A stretch of 64,000 bases of DNA from Kitagawia praeruptora. Its lineage: Eukaryota > Streptophyta > Magnoliopsida > Apiales > Apiaceae. The DNA is taken from positions 79,501 through 143,500 of the forward strand of contig CM075345.1 in the NCBI GenBank assembly GCA_037693485.1. The letters are read 5' to 3'. This document shows positions 33,079 through 47,000 of the stretch, piece by piece. Under the pieces are notes generated by a model. That model ran no database searches, was not told the DNA's origin, and saw nothing but the letters and a program-made list of their open reading frames with translations. The position numbers and the translations under genes were made by a program. Numbering within the stretch: position 1 is the first letter of the stretch; every line of letters starts with the position of its first letter.

Positions 33079-35530
33079 CGTTCGAGAGTAGACGATCTTT
33101 GCAGAATGCCTACGTATCTTAGATATGAGAATCAAGCTAAAAACGTAGTTCTGAGAATGAGGGGTCAGGCCCTTATATAAGCTGAGGAGCCTTAGAATCA
33201 TAGTAAGGTTAGGTGTCTTGATGGACAAGTCACCGCCTTGAGGAAGGTTCTAGACTCCTGCCTTGTAAGAGTTCGTTTCCATGTCGAATTAGGTGCCTTG
33301 GAGGCTACTTCTTGTCCCTTGATTCTAGAACATTCCTGGTTTACAGATCAGGCCCATGTTAGAAAAAATCTTATACCAGGCGTCCCCGGTTTGGGCTGTT
33401 TCTTAGGCTTAACCACTAATTACGAATTTAATGCCCAACTAGGGTTTCGGGCTTTATTAATGAGCCAATAAATGCTACATTATAGGGATTATTTTTCACC
33501 CATATCATTTACCCCCAACTTCTGGGAAAACTTGATTTAGTAGAAGTTTAAGGATATCGTCACATCGGCCCTGCCAGGGTATCGTCTTTTAATAAACTGT
33601 GGAGCGACCTACACATTCACAATGACTAAAATTCATTCTCAAGTTAATACTTAAGAATGATAAACATTCCTTGGCCTCTCGATCACGTTTCTTAGGATTT
33701 CTAGGCCTTTCGGGAATAAGATTAGTGTCATTTCGAGCTCGTTGACACTAATCCAAGTGCAATCCGTGCATAGAATCCTTTATAATAAATTCATTAGTGA
33801 TTCATTACCCTCAAATTATCTTAATTGAGGTTAATATCAGGTGGTCGTTGCTCATAAGCCTTAATAAAGGTTAAATTTTGAGCAAAAGACGCTAATTCTG
33901 CCCTAATCGGGGCTAAACAACCCTAAACGGGACTATAAAGGCCTTAATCAAGGCAAATGAACTCATCCTTAATGTAATTTTCACTAGGATACCCATTCTT
34001 AACCTTAAGATAGGTTAATTTTAGAGTGGAAATCCTTAAACGTCGCTAATCGAGGTTAATCGCCCCCTAACTGCGATTACTGAAACCCTAACCTTAAATT
34101 ACGAAGTCAATCTAATCTAGTAGAGATTCTTATAATCTCTTGGTTGGAGAAAGAATCATGTGAATGTACCCATTTTTGAGTTGTCTAGACAAGAAATACG
34201 GTCTCCTAGACTAGGTGTTTCAAACACCCTCCTGGTTTTTCAACACCCCTGACAACCCTAAACTCAAATTTTGAAGTTGATCTTATATGATGGGGATTCT
34301 TATAATGTCCTGGTATGAATAATCACATGAAAACATGCATTTTTTTAACGTTTTGGAGGCAAAATACCACATTTTAAGCTGGTTTTCAAACCAAACCTTG
34401 TTTTCAAAAAAGGTTTTTTCAAAACTTCAAAGGATCACTAGGGCACCTATATAGGCTTGTAGAGGATCTTACAAGGTCCTTGAATCTCAAATTTGAGAGC
34501 AATCGGAGCATTTTTTTAACGTTCTGGAGCCAAACGAAGTCAGTTAGGGGTTCAGGTGTTTAAAACACCTGAACCATTTATCTCTAGGAGGCTCTGGCCG
34601 GCCTACCCTGGTCGGCCATTTGGCCAAGGGTACCTGGTCGGCCACCCCTGGTCGGCTGGGCCCCTCCAATTTTTTTTTCAAATTTTGGCCAAAATTTGAC
34701 CTTTTGACCTTGACTTTGACCAAAACAAATGTTGTCTTTGGCTTCCCTCTTTGTTTCTAGAGTGGATTTGCCACACCTTGGTTAGTTTTGTGATCCTTGA
34801 TCTCAAACAACTTATTTATTAGTTTTCGGGACTTTCTGGGTCTTAACTTGTTCTTGAATTCCTGGTTTCAAACAACCTTGGGTTCAACTATGACCTTTGG
34901 TTTTCAAACACCCTTCCATCCTTATAATATAGGATGTAGAATTTATGATGAGGTTCCTTTGGCCTTGCCCCCTTATCAATGAGGTCTTTGCTTCTTGGTT
35001 AAATGCATTGGGAATTCCCTTATTTCCAACACTTGACTTCAAGTCTAGGATACTTTGGTTGGTTTTTGATCCTTGATTTTAACTCAAGGATTCTTAAACT
35101 CCTACCTTGTTTGTAGAACCTTGCCTTGATTTGAGTTTAGCCAATGGCTCCTGATTTTTAGGCCTTGAATTCAAACAACCAACTTGATTTGAGGCAAACA
35201 ACCTTGTTGGCCATTAGGCTTATATTTTGTGTGGATATCTAAAATTCAAAGCTCCAATTCTATATTTTAGAACATATCTTCCAAAATTTCTTAAAGTATT
35301 AATTAGCTTATTAGCTAATATGTCGGTTGAGTGCCTTAAGCGTGAATTTTGGCTTAATCCTCAGTTTAGGCTTAATAAGTATGAGTTAGCAGAACCCCTT
35401 GGATTGCCAACTGTTTTATTGCTTCTGTCTGCATTTCTATTCGTTTCTTCCATTAAATGCAAATTAATTATTCCTTCCTATATGAATTGTAACATTATAA
35501 ATACCTAAATCTAAGTACAAAATTTATAAA
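33079..35530. other. Probable minus-strand Tat-like LTR and flanking sequence, no gene
   Basis: gaatgcctacgtatc with a following caagct..aacgtagttct near 33109-33155 matches a motif I associate with LTRs of Tat/Ogre-type gypsy elements in reverse orientation. A similar motif recurs at 38830-38875. The rest contains short degenerate repeats (ctaatcgaggttaatc, near 33890-34090, and ctggtcggcc, near 34600-34660). The few open frames look fortuitous. Confidence 0.4.
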
Positions 35531-35779
35531 AGACATCATTCAGTTAAAAGTTTTATATAATATACTATTTTTGGGTCAAATAAGTCATCATTAATCATTT
35601 CATAGAAAAAATATTATTAGTTAACATATTTGGTAGATTGTTTTAAAAATGTTAAAAAATATAACTACCTTTTATTTTTATAATAATAATAAATTACGTT
35701 AAAAAATTATCAATTTCAAAAATTGATAATTTTTGAAATTATCAATTTTTGAAATTCATAACCGAGGCTCTCTAATCGA

Positions 35780-38650
35780 GGACTCGGTTTTCGTCTTCGT
35801 GGCTGTGTTTTGGCATTAAGGACGAGAGGGGGGGATGGAGGAAAGGATGTGGTGTGCCTGTGGTTGAGTGTACTTTACATTGTAGGGGAGATAGAGGGAG
35901 AAGGATATGAGATAGTGCAGGGGAGTAGAGTTAGAGAGGCTGTGAAAAAGGGCGTGACCCTGTACGTGTAATGTGTGTGTATCAGCGAGGATGGGGGTAT
36001 ATGGATGTGATGTTGAAGCGGGGAAGAGGCCGAGGGGCCGAGAATAAGAAAAGACGGGAGGGGAGAGTGATTGGTGGTGTCAAAAATATGATGGTGGGTT
36101 ATGATTGCTAATGTTAAGTGTTTACTTGCATTTCCTTGATAAGCGGCTTACATGATTGTTTTATTCTTGAAAGTGTGGTCATGTTGATGTGATTGAAATT
36201 AGATAAATCGATTAATAGTTAGTCATAAGCTGTATACTTTGGTTATAGCCTGATTGCTAGACGCTTAAGTGACCTTGTTTGATTAAGTGTTATTAAAGAT
36301 TAAAGTCAGAAGAATGGAATGATGTAATTTAAGTACTTTATTCTTTGGTCTTTGACAAATCTCAAGGAGTGAAACATGTTGTTATGGAATATATGGATGT
36401 GATTAAATGCATGTCATTTGGCAAGCTAGTCACTAATTGTTTGTATTCGGATAACGATTGAGAATTATAAGTTGGGTTGAGTTGATATTGGAGCAAAGGA
36501 TTATTTGATTTCCTGGTTGTGTCGGCTGTGTTTTGATTAGTAATGTACCCGTATAAAAAGGAGGTGCTGTCTGATTTTCGTAAAAATTATTTTGTAAATC
36601 CTTATAGTAATTTAATAAGAATTATTTGCAAATTGATTTGATGCACGTGTTTATGTGGTTTATCTAGTTGTACTAAAGTATTTTATGAGTATAACCAATA
36701 AGTGCTAAGTTGTAAAGCGTTATAGGACGCGTATGGGTAGATTAGATTGACAGTAAGGTTTTGGTTGGTTTTGGTACTAAAGTAGTACTTTACCTTGGTA
36801 TAGGTACGAGTAGGAGACCCGGCCAAGAATAGTGCACGAGTAAAAGGAATTTCGAGCAGGAAAATGATTATCGAAGCCGACGAGTGTATTGACATGAAGA
36901 TTGACGAATTATGAAGGAAAGATGAAGGTTTTAGGATCGGGAACTTCGTGTGTCGAGGCAAGTGTTATCGCTCCTCACTTATTGTTCGAGCGATGCAATT
37001 CTGTTCTATTTATATATCAATTGTGTCGATCAAATTATGTTTGCAAAGTGATGTCCTTCTTCAAATGACGTGCAATTGTTCATATTGTCCTCCTATAGCT
37101 CAAGTGAAAATTTTCAAATAATTTTACAAATATCATTTTCTTCAGAGATATTTCAGATTATGGTATGTTATTGGATTCCTCAGGAGAGTATCATTTCTTT
37201 TACTTTATTTTATTTTATTTCCTTCAAAAAAAAATGTTTAAGAGACATTCTAAACCAGAGGAAATCCAAGATTTTAAAATCTTATAAAAATCTTCTAGCA
37301 CGATTCCTGGTTATGACATATGTCTACCCGATGGACCCTCTTTAGGGGATGTTTTCTTCAAACTAGCCTACAATTGATTATCCTGAGATAATCTTACAAA
37401 TATACATTTTAAATCACTTATTTCACTTATGTTGGTGCAACTTAAAATGTGTGGGAAAACTTTATTATATGTTTAGCACTTGACTATACCATTACTTTTG
37501 TAGTCTCAATTGTTGTTAATCATGTTGCAAGTATTCCCCTTCACTTCTTGTTCAAGTGAAGTTTACTTTTAATTATTCTGATTATGATGTCACCCCATTT
37601 ATTGTCGATCTCGTCGATGATTATTGTTATGGTTGTTATTCAATTATCACCCTATCTATTATATCGAACTTATCGATATCGAGGATAGAACTGTTGATTC
37701 CTTTTATCTACCAGTTGAGTTGTTATTCTGGAACGTGAGTTTTCCAGATTGTTTGATTGATAGAGGTTGTCGATTGTTCCGATACCTAGTACGTTGGATG
37801 TAGAATTGGAATGTTTTTTATGTCCCTTCAGGGAGACCATATTATGGTCAGAGGAGTCCCTTCGGGGAGACCAGTTTAATGGTCGAAAAATTGAGGCCAT
37901 TGTGTGCCGTGGATCCATTTAGAGGAGGGACTTTGCTGTGTGCATTGTCCGGGGTTAGTGCGGGACTGATCAGCCGCCTAACTCCACTGTTTTTTTTAAA
38001 TATAAAAATCCAATTCTAATCTATACATTGAGGTTGAGTTGTTTCAAAGCCTGATTCCTTTAAAGCCTTTGATGATTATTTTTGATTATCAAAACTTTTA
38101 TCAGTTCTCATTATTGATGCATTTTATTCTAGCGGAGTTCTGTTGGCTCATCTTGGAGTTACAATATTTAATTTCTTCAGCTGATTTCTTTCATACCCTG
38201 TGATGATTATTCTTCATGATCAGAACGTATATTGTTCTTAATATTGCTATCACTGTTTACACTTGCTAAGCATTGTTGGCTCACTCTTGCTTGATGTTTA
38301 TTTTTCTTCAGTTAATAGAGGAGATTAGTGGACCTTGTGGTTGATGAGTTTCTTGATCCAGCAGCGAGAGGTGACGTTCGTGTTGTTGATTTTGGCGGGT
38401 AGTGGTTTTGGAATTTGTCAAGGTTGGTAAACTAGTTTGATAGTGCACTTAGTTGTTAAAAGATTGTATAACAATTTTATTCTGAGGTTGAATTGTAATA
38501 ATGTAATTTGATAGTTGTTTCATACCATAACCTGTATGTGGTCTTGGATCAGGGGTATTTTATTATTAGTTTATGTATATATCCAGGTATATATTATGTT
38601 GATTGTGGTTAATGGCCCCAAATCTGTACCCCGGATTATGGGATGCTACA
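35780..38650 (+). repeat. Diverged relative of the 3.1-kb solo LTR, left end unclear
   Basis: Landmarks occur in the same order as in 29977-33073: an aacttcgtgtgtcgaggcaag segment near 36945, ctcacttattgttcgagcg near 36975, and cacttgctaagcattgttggctcactcttgc near 38265. It ends ggatgctaca at 38650. Overall similarity is patchy, and I could not define the start or a target duplication. Confidence 0.5.
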
Positions 38651-39156
38651 GTATAGTTATTGTTATAAGGAGAATATTGTATAACAATATTTTGGAGGTT
38701 TGCTGGAATCACGGAGCAAAATACGGATATTTTGCTAAGAACACGAAGAACACGGAAGGAGATTGGAGATCGTTTGTGGCTGATCTTTTATGGTGTTTTC
38801 AGGGGTGAGCTGTCAATCATCCATAACAAGATGCCTACGTACCCTATTTATAGGGATCAAGCTGTACGTAGTTCTTAGAGAAGAAGTTACCTAGACGGGC
38901 TAGGGTTTCAGTAGATAAGTCATGGCCCAAGCCCACTCGTTTTAGGGCTGATATGGCAATGAGTCATCAATTCTATCCATGATCCATGGTCCAAAGAAGG
39001 AAGCAAATGGTCTCGCATGGTTAGAGTCGGGACCTCTTGGGCGAGGCTAATAGAAAAGTAGCAAGGGTGTAGCATGCAACCTCGAGGGGTTGAGTCATGC
39101 AAAGCGGACCCAAGTGTATTGATACTCATGCGACCTCGAGGGGCTGCGTCATGAGC
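38651..39156 (-). repeat. Left half of a Tat-like 3' LTR, split by the 15.4-kb insertion
   Basis: gatgcctacgtaccc and gtacgtagttctt (38830-38875) are the reverse-orientation Tat-type LTR motif. Sequence with cgacctcgaggggctg continues directly, after removal of the insertion and one tgagc copy, into 54569-55075. In minus sense the LTR starts TGTTATGCCC at about 55075, preceded by a purine tract. Confidence 0.5.
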
Positions 39157-42100
39157 TGTAAGAACCCAGATTTTTGGGAAGAATTAAAACTTTTATTATA
39201 TATTGATGTAAGAGCGAACAGTGGTTAAAACTACATGTAATACTGGCTTTAAAGAATGAATAATGAAAGGATATATATTCCAAGGTTATATGGCCTGAAG
39301 GATGCTATTGGGTGATAACTTAGATTAGAATAATCTATCTCCTAGAAAGTTAAGATAAGATTCCCTAGAGAGAAATAGATACCCTCATGTCATCCAAATC
39401 AATATCTATTATAAGCCCAGCGGTTCCGTAAAAAGGTTAAGGAACACTCGAAGGTGAACCAGGTTCATTTTCCTAATTATAGGAATTAAATAAAAATAAG
39501 TGATGAATAGTGATTTTGGTGGAATTTGGAATATTATTATAATAATGTTATACCCGGTATTCGGAACGGATTTTTGAGTTCGTATTAGCGATCTACGAAG
39601 CAAATAAGTGTATGTAAACGTGATCGGATTTCAGAAAATCCAAAATTTATTTTTAAGGAAAATCTGATCGAGCAGTAAAGAGCATATTAATGCGAACAAG
39701 ATAAGAGATTTATTATGTCAAGGAATTAAGGATTTTATTTAATTATGATTTGAGAAATTAGAATGAAAATCCTCGAGTTAGAATGATAAGCGTTTTAGAA
39801 ATCGCTAGAACTTTATAACGAGATTAAGCGATAAAGCGAACACGAAATGAATTACGGATTAAATATATAATGAGATGAGAAACACCACATGATCATCTAG
39901 GGTTTACTAATATTAGATTGGTGGAAAAGAAATGAGAAAAGAAAAGAAAAAGCAAGAATGAGGTGTATGTTCAAGGATGTGACAACAAGGCTCTTTGTCA
40001 TCTTATTTCCTACAAACCACAAGTGATTAACACATGGATTAGAGAGTGACATAGCTGCAATACAACACCAAATATCATACAAACACTTTCCAACAACTAG
40101 TCAAGCAAGAAAGAAAGAGAGAAAAGCAAGAACAACCAAGAAAACACCAAACTGCCCAGCAGAAACCAAAGCCAAAGAAAAATTCATATCTCCATTTATA
40201 TCCATGATAAAATCACCAAATTTTAACCACAACCTCTCCACTCCATGGGCAATATTCGTTCAAAATTTCATGGCATTCTAATGAGTGTAGCCTAGTCAAA
40301 TATCCTCCCCAAGTGAAGAACACCAAACTGTCCACAAAACTTCCATTCGGCTTTCTTGAAATTCAAGAATTAAAATCCAACTTCCAACCATTTGTTGATC
40401 TTGAAACTTTTTATGTGAGTCCTATAATTCATAAAAATGATCTCCTCAAAATCTTAGCTTCAAACTCCTTTGTTTCCATTTTCAAATAAATCCTCCAAGA
40501 GGAGGATGAATAGTGTTTTCATGAAACTAACTTTGATTTCTTGTTTTGTTTAGATGATCTAAGGTTTGTTAAGGCTAGACAAGGACCATTCAAGGCTTAG
40601 TAAGGCTAGATCACACTTCAAGGAAGGTATAAGTCTTGAGAACCCTAGATCTTGTTTTGAGTTTAAGCATGTTCTTGATGATCTTAGTGTAGTTATGATT
40701 ATGGTGATGTTATAAGCATGTTTAGTTAGTGGTTTAGTGATTTATGTAATATGATGCATATGGTAGTAAGGCATGGTGTTCCTGGACTTTTTGAGATAAT
40801 AACCATGTGTATAAGTGTTATGGATGCCCGGTGTGGCTTGGTTGTTGCGTAACGAATTTTAGAACGCTCGATTCGTAGCCGTCGTAATGCCCGATTTTCA
40901 TTAACACTAAGAACCGGAACTGGACAGTAGCCATAACTCTCTGTTATTGGCAAGATAATGAACCCTACTGCTAGATTGTTTAACATAGATCACTTTGGCG
41001 AAAGAATCGAAGCATTTCAACTTACGGTTTAGGAGTTATGATTAAATTCGTAAAAGTAGTTCGAAATCGTAAATGAAAGTTCGTAATTGAAATTGATTCC
41101 CTTAAATGTCGTTTAATCAGTGGCGAATCTTATTAATTAAATATTAGAGGTAAAAAGGAAGGTGTGGGAGAAAACCACATGACGAATGGATCGTTTTCCG
41201 ATTTTATAAAAATGTTTGAATCGAGGTTAAACGCGAACGAACCCCTTAAAGGTATGACTTTGGTTATAACTTAGAAAACGGGCGATAACACTCGAGGTAT
41301 AATCTTGATTCGTAAACGACCAACCTTAGAACTTATACGACTTAAGTATATACCAAGTATAAGCATGATGACATGTCTTGATAACGAACGAATGTCGAAT
41401 CGTATCGGTGATAAAAAGAGTTACACTAAAAGAGACGTAACGAGATAACTCGAAAACATGTTTCGATTTAAGTGGAGTTTATACTTAGCCTTTTAATAAG
41501 CGTTAAGTGGTTAATCTTAAATATTCTGATTGTTTATAGATTGTCGAGCTGACCCGGGACACATTACCCCTACCCGCACTCGATTCTCAGGCAAGTTTCC
41601 AATACCTTGGAACTGTTGTTGTGATAATATATATGATTGTTGTTATACCTATGCCATAGCATGCATGTTTGCTTTCAAGTTACTATTGAATTACTTGTTC
41701 CCTGAATTGTTATCGGCTTATAGACAATATATGAAATATCAGTTATAAGCCGGATTGTTTGGTTAAGACCCTTAGCGAAGGGCGTATGATATTCATACTT
41801 CAAATATAGACCGGGAGTCGATATTTTGTAATATACAAATAGTCGTGGAAACCCGGAGGGATCCCAGCGACAAATTTATTATTTCGAGGATTTTTATTCG
41901 ATTACGAATCTATCGAGGAACGTTATTTGAGTATTACCTCAGTGAAGGAATATTTAATGAATATTATTTTAATATTCATTTAGAATGTCATTTATTTATT
42001 TAATATTATTTTGATCATTCATTGGAGTTATTTAGTTAATGAATATTATTTTGAATATTCATTAGAGTTATTTGGTTGACGAATATCATTTCCAAATATT

Positions 42101-44072
42101 CATTTGGCTTACTTATTATTATTTGGAATATTCATTTGATCTTGATTTATTTAATGAATATTACTTTCGAATATTCATTTAAGGTTTGATTTACTTAATG
42201 AATGTTATTTTAAAATATTCATTGGAAGTTCTATTTACTCAAGGAATATTACTTCGAATATTCCTTTAAAGTTTTGATTACTAAATGAACATTATTTTGG
42301 ATATTCATTTAGAATATTATTGGTTAAATGAATATTATTTTGGATATTCATTTAGAATATTATTTGTTTAATGAATATTATTTGGATATTCATTTGGAAT
42401 GTTATTTATTAAATGAATATTATTTTCAAATATTCATTTAAGGTTTGATTTATTCAGTAAATATTATTTTAAATATTTATTTAAGTTTATTTATTCAAGG
42501 AATATTATTTTAAATATTCATTTAAGAAGAGACTTATTTAATAAATAATTCTATATATTCATTCGAGGATTACTTACGAGCAATATTATGATTTATTCTT
42601 ATTCCTTAATTATTATTAATAAAATAAATATTCTTGGAATATTTATTTAAATCCTTTTAAGTTCTTTTTATAATAATTCATATTACTCAAAGATTATCTT
42701 TCACCTTCAGATATGGTGTAAAATATTTCGGAATATCTTATGACTATTTATATCAAGGGGAGGTTCCTAAACTTTAATTTCATTTAAATCTATCTTAAAG
42801 AAGATTTAAATACTCGCTCAACTTCCAAACGTATATAAGGGGACCTCACTTGAGCGATGTTATTTATTGGACTGCCCGGTCATATACTTGCTAAAACTAT
42901 CTTGTCACTCACATCTTGATTCTTTCAAGCATCGATATGAGTCTTTTGGTTACCTCCTCAACGCTCGAGGGGTATGATTGATGTAACAAGTTTATGTCCA
43001 TTAACAAGCATCAGCTTGGGAAATATTGGTGAATTTTCCTTTCCAATTAGATACGACTACTTTGTGGAGTCCTATCAACAAGTGTTACACTTGGGGAAAA
43101 AGGGGAACGAACTTTACGTTTCAGAGTCATGGATGATATTCGAACTAGGAGACGCGTAAGTGGCCGAGTGGCGCCGGTCCAGCAATAGCCCAACCGTTGG
43201 CTGAGGAGTTCCAGAGGGTGGTAGATAAGTAAATCCGTCGGAGCTACCTTCTACATGTAGAGAACGACTGATGAGATGCATGACATACGACTGATCATCG
43301 TAAACGTCAGGGCATCTGGCGCGGCAATGCTCCCGTATTAGTTCACCTTCTAAAAGTGAGAAATTTCTGCAACACTGTTGGTGTTGGCAAGGTGAAAAAG
43401 TGTTGAAACCGGAATTGCAATATTTTTTCCTGCAAGTTCCTCTTTTATGATAATTGAGAATATCTTACTTATCTTTTGCATAGCAGATATTTATTCAAAA
43501 CAAATATATTTTTGAGTTACCTTGTAACTTCATCTCATACCTTATATTGGTACTACATCGTTAATGCATGGCATATGGTTTCAAAGATATTTTGAACTGT
43601 CATATATTATTGCCGTTCAATTATATTTTTGGTGGGCTATTGCTCACCCTTGCTTTATTTATTTATATCACAACAACAGCTAGATCAGATGGCCGCGCAA
43701 GGCGCACACAGCGTAAGCAGGTGTCAACCGTCAGAGGTTTACCGCTAAGGTCTTGGCTACCTTTGTAGAGGATGCAACTACTGGTAGGCTAGTTATTAGC
43801 AATTGAGCCTCAAATGTATTTTTATTATGGTATCTATTAATGGATGGCAAAGGGTATGTAATTGTACAATTGTAATTCTTTGGGTTGTAAGAACTCAAAC
43901 TTGTGATTAATAATATTGTTGGTTACTCTGATTTCATCTCTGGGACTATAATGGGTGTGTTTTATGTTATTGTTTTGGGTCACAAGGTTGTAATTTAAAT
44001 TATGTTGGTTTTGTGGTTGGATATTGGGACCGTAACGACCAGATCCCTGACCCTGGATCTGGGGGTGTTACA
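39157..44072 (+). repeat. 5' LTR (4,916 bp)
   Basis: It begins tgtaagaacccag and ends ctgggggtgttaca. It contains an AT-rich array of palindromic units (41940-42560) and, towards the 3' side, the conserved segment gctattgctcacccttgc. It is about 99.6% identical to 49648-54563 by eye count. Short open frames inside it are repeated in the other LTR and show no protein-like features. Confidence 0.93.
41940..42560. repeat. Tandem array of ~40-45-bp palindromic units in the LTR
   Basis: About 14 imperfect units of the form aatgaatatt-attttg-gatattcatt are spaced by short linkers. Each unit can fold back on itself. The array recurs at 52431-53051 in the other LTR and, diverged, from about 63717 to the end of the window. 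Confidence 0.85.
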
Positions 44073-44076
44073 GAAA

Positions 44077-44088
44077 TGGTATCAGAGA
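44077..44088 (+). other. Primer binding site of the 15.4-kb element
   Basis: tggtatcagaga lies four bases after the 5' LTR and matches the initiator Met tRNA type over 11 bases. Confidence 0.8.
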
Positions 44089-47000
44089 GAGCGTTATATA
44101 TCCCAGAGATGATGCGACGTTAAAACAGTAAATTCATTAAGATAATAAGAACTCTTGCCAAGTTCATAGTCAGACTACATAATGTAGTATTGACATATAA
44201 AACCCTTATGGGAACCCTAAAGTATCATGATAGTAACATAGCTCGTTTTTGTATCGACTAGTAAGGCGACAGACCTTGGGGATTACGAGCAGTAACATAA
44301 TGATGCTTGTTTTGATGTTGAAGATCGGATGGTGGATTCGATAGAGTACCCTACTGAGGACCCGAAAGAAATTCCAGCAGAGAGGGAGAATCCTGTTAGA
44401 GACAGGGAAGTTTACCTTGAGGAGATGAGGGCTGCAGCCAGAGAGACTGTAAGAATCTAGATATAGTGCTCAAAGAAGCGAGCTTAAAGAATTGAGATAT
44501 TATTAAGAGAATTAAAGAGGCATATTGGATTCATAGCCGGACTACCGAATGAAGTGCCAGCAAGTAAGATGGATTTGAGGAATTACTCAAGATCGTATGT
44601 AAGGATAGATAAGAATCCTTGGAGACTTTCAGATTAATAAGAAAGGAATTAGAATGATGCATGATTATCAAAGATATTGATATAGGACGGGGAGCAGAGT
44701 CCCTAGGAACAGTTAAGACATAGGTGGCAAATGCCATATCTTCAGATAAATGGATTAGTGTGAATCTTATTAATGATAATTCGCCGTGAGAAGGCAGATT
44801 TCCTAGGTTATAATTTATAAAGTCAATTGAGATTGATGAGGTGGTTTATCCAGTGAGATGTCCATTTTATGAATGGATTGGCTAAGAAAGTAAAGATAGT
44901 GGAAAGCAATGGCCTGAATGGATAAAGTTATATAAGGAAGTAGTAAGCGAGACAATGATCTCGGAACCTACAAGACTAAAAGACCAGTGAGTCTATGATA
45001 AACTAGTAATGAGGCTATCGTCAAGAAACCAAGTATAAGGTTAGTTCAATCCAGTGGAATGATGAACCAGAAACATTAGTTGCATGTGATTCAGAAGAAT
45101 ATTAAATTCCTTCTTTTCCTTGAATGGATTATGGTAGTTACCTTAAGTTTATTCTGACACTGAATCATAAATGGATTAGGCAAGGCGAGCAGCGGTCGAG
45201 ATGTAATTGAGAATGCTTCTAGGTGCAACCTGATAGAACAGGTGTAGGACATGTTCTCGAAATAAGAGCTTTGGCAAAATGAAGTTCAGCAATAGGACAC
45301 ATGATCAATAAGAGTAGTGTTGGTCTGCCCTACCAAGATAAAGATAGTTTCAAATGAAGATTGGCCAACCACACTGGCAAAGATGAGAAATTTCATAAAA
45401 TTCACAAGGTATTACCAAAGATTTGCTCAGGACTTTACAGAAAGTGTAGTCCCGTAACCCGACTTATTATAAGAATAAAAGTTTGAATGGACAAGATAAA
45501 CGTGAGAAGATCTTTCTGGAGCTAAAGGTAAAGTTGGTGACGACCAGGGTTGGCGTTGCCTAATGGAAGAAGGAAACTTTTGATTCCCTTTCTAGGGACG
45601 ATGTATATTTGGTTTCCTTCTAATGATTAAACTCCCAGCTTTATGTCAATCATTTCGCTACTGTAACTGTTTATGGTTCGACCAGCTCGGATGTTCATAG
45701 AAATATTCTTTTGGTATCGAAATGGATTTTCTTAATGTAACCAGTGGGTGGGTAGATTGACTGAAGTTTCCCTAATCCTGGAAAGGAATTGGACAAAATT
45801 TGGCAAACCTTGTCTTTTGATTATCTGAATACATCACCGAAGAGAATGGAAACTGGAGCGAACCCTATGGATTGGGTAGGATAGCCGCTATGCAGGCTGG
45901 TAGACAGACCCCGATTATTATGACTGATTATAGGGATAAAATTATGTAGTGGAGATTTGAATGAAATAAGGGAAATGTAATTAAGAAACAAGCCGGACTA
46001 AGAAAGTTCGGGATTGACTTAAATGAAAAGGTTGTTGTGCCAGAAATGTTGAGCTTTGGTGGCACGTGAAATCGATAAGAGTAACTAGAAGAATAAAAGA
46101 AAAGTAAGGGTGACCGGAGATGGTACCGAGAAGTCGATTGAGACTTGTATGGAGTGAAGTTTTGAAAAGATCAAAAGGTATCAAGTAGAAGGCACTATGC
46201 CAACAATTGCTAGAAAAGTAATGCTATTAGCCAACCCCTAAACTCACATGTTTTAGTATGGCAAGTTGAGGCCAAGTCACAAAGGATTAACAATTAACTA
46301 GACCAGCAATGAAAGGATATATCGGGGTGGCTTCTAATCAAGCGCCAACCGCAAGGACTTTTGATATAAAATGAATTGAGATACATGATAATGGATTTTA
46401 TAAATACCATGGATGTGTTAGGAATGAGGATGGTGACCAGTAAAGGTTATGAGGATTGTCAGAGATGGTGCAGTATGATGCAAAAATGTTATCTGAAACT
46501 TAGTGTCCTCAAGAGGAGCATTAGGCATTAAGAGATTCACGTTGAACACGACCAATATCTTCCAGAACATCCTTGCTACCATTACCAAGTTCTGTAAGAA
46601 AGAGCAGATAGACATGTGTTGTCTTTTGGAAAGTCATATAGACTGACATTCGTTTGAAAGGAGAGGTAACATTAAGCTACCTATAGATTATCAAGATTGG
46701 AATGATTGAAAAGAGACCCTTATTATGGATATATGATTAAAATTGCCAAGTACAGGATGTAAGTATTCCTTGAAAATGGAATTGAGGATAGAATGTCCAT
46801 AGATTAATACGAACCCTGGGGGATGCACAAAGGATAGCATCACCCCTAACAAAGACATGGTGAATTCAGACGATATAAGTTGAATCGACCAAAGTATCAA
46901 TAACCTGTAAGGATTTGTGGAAAGGAGTCTCCAAAAGTACATAGACAGAGATGTTATAGAATTGACTAATGATGTTTGATATACCCTGTAACCAGGAGAT

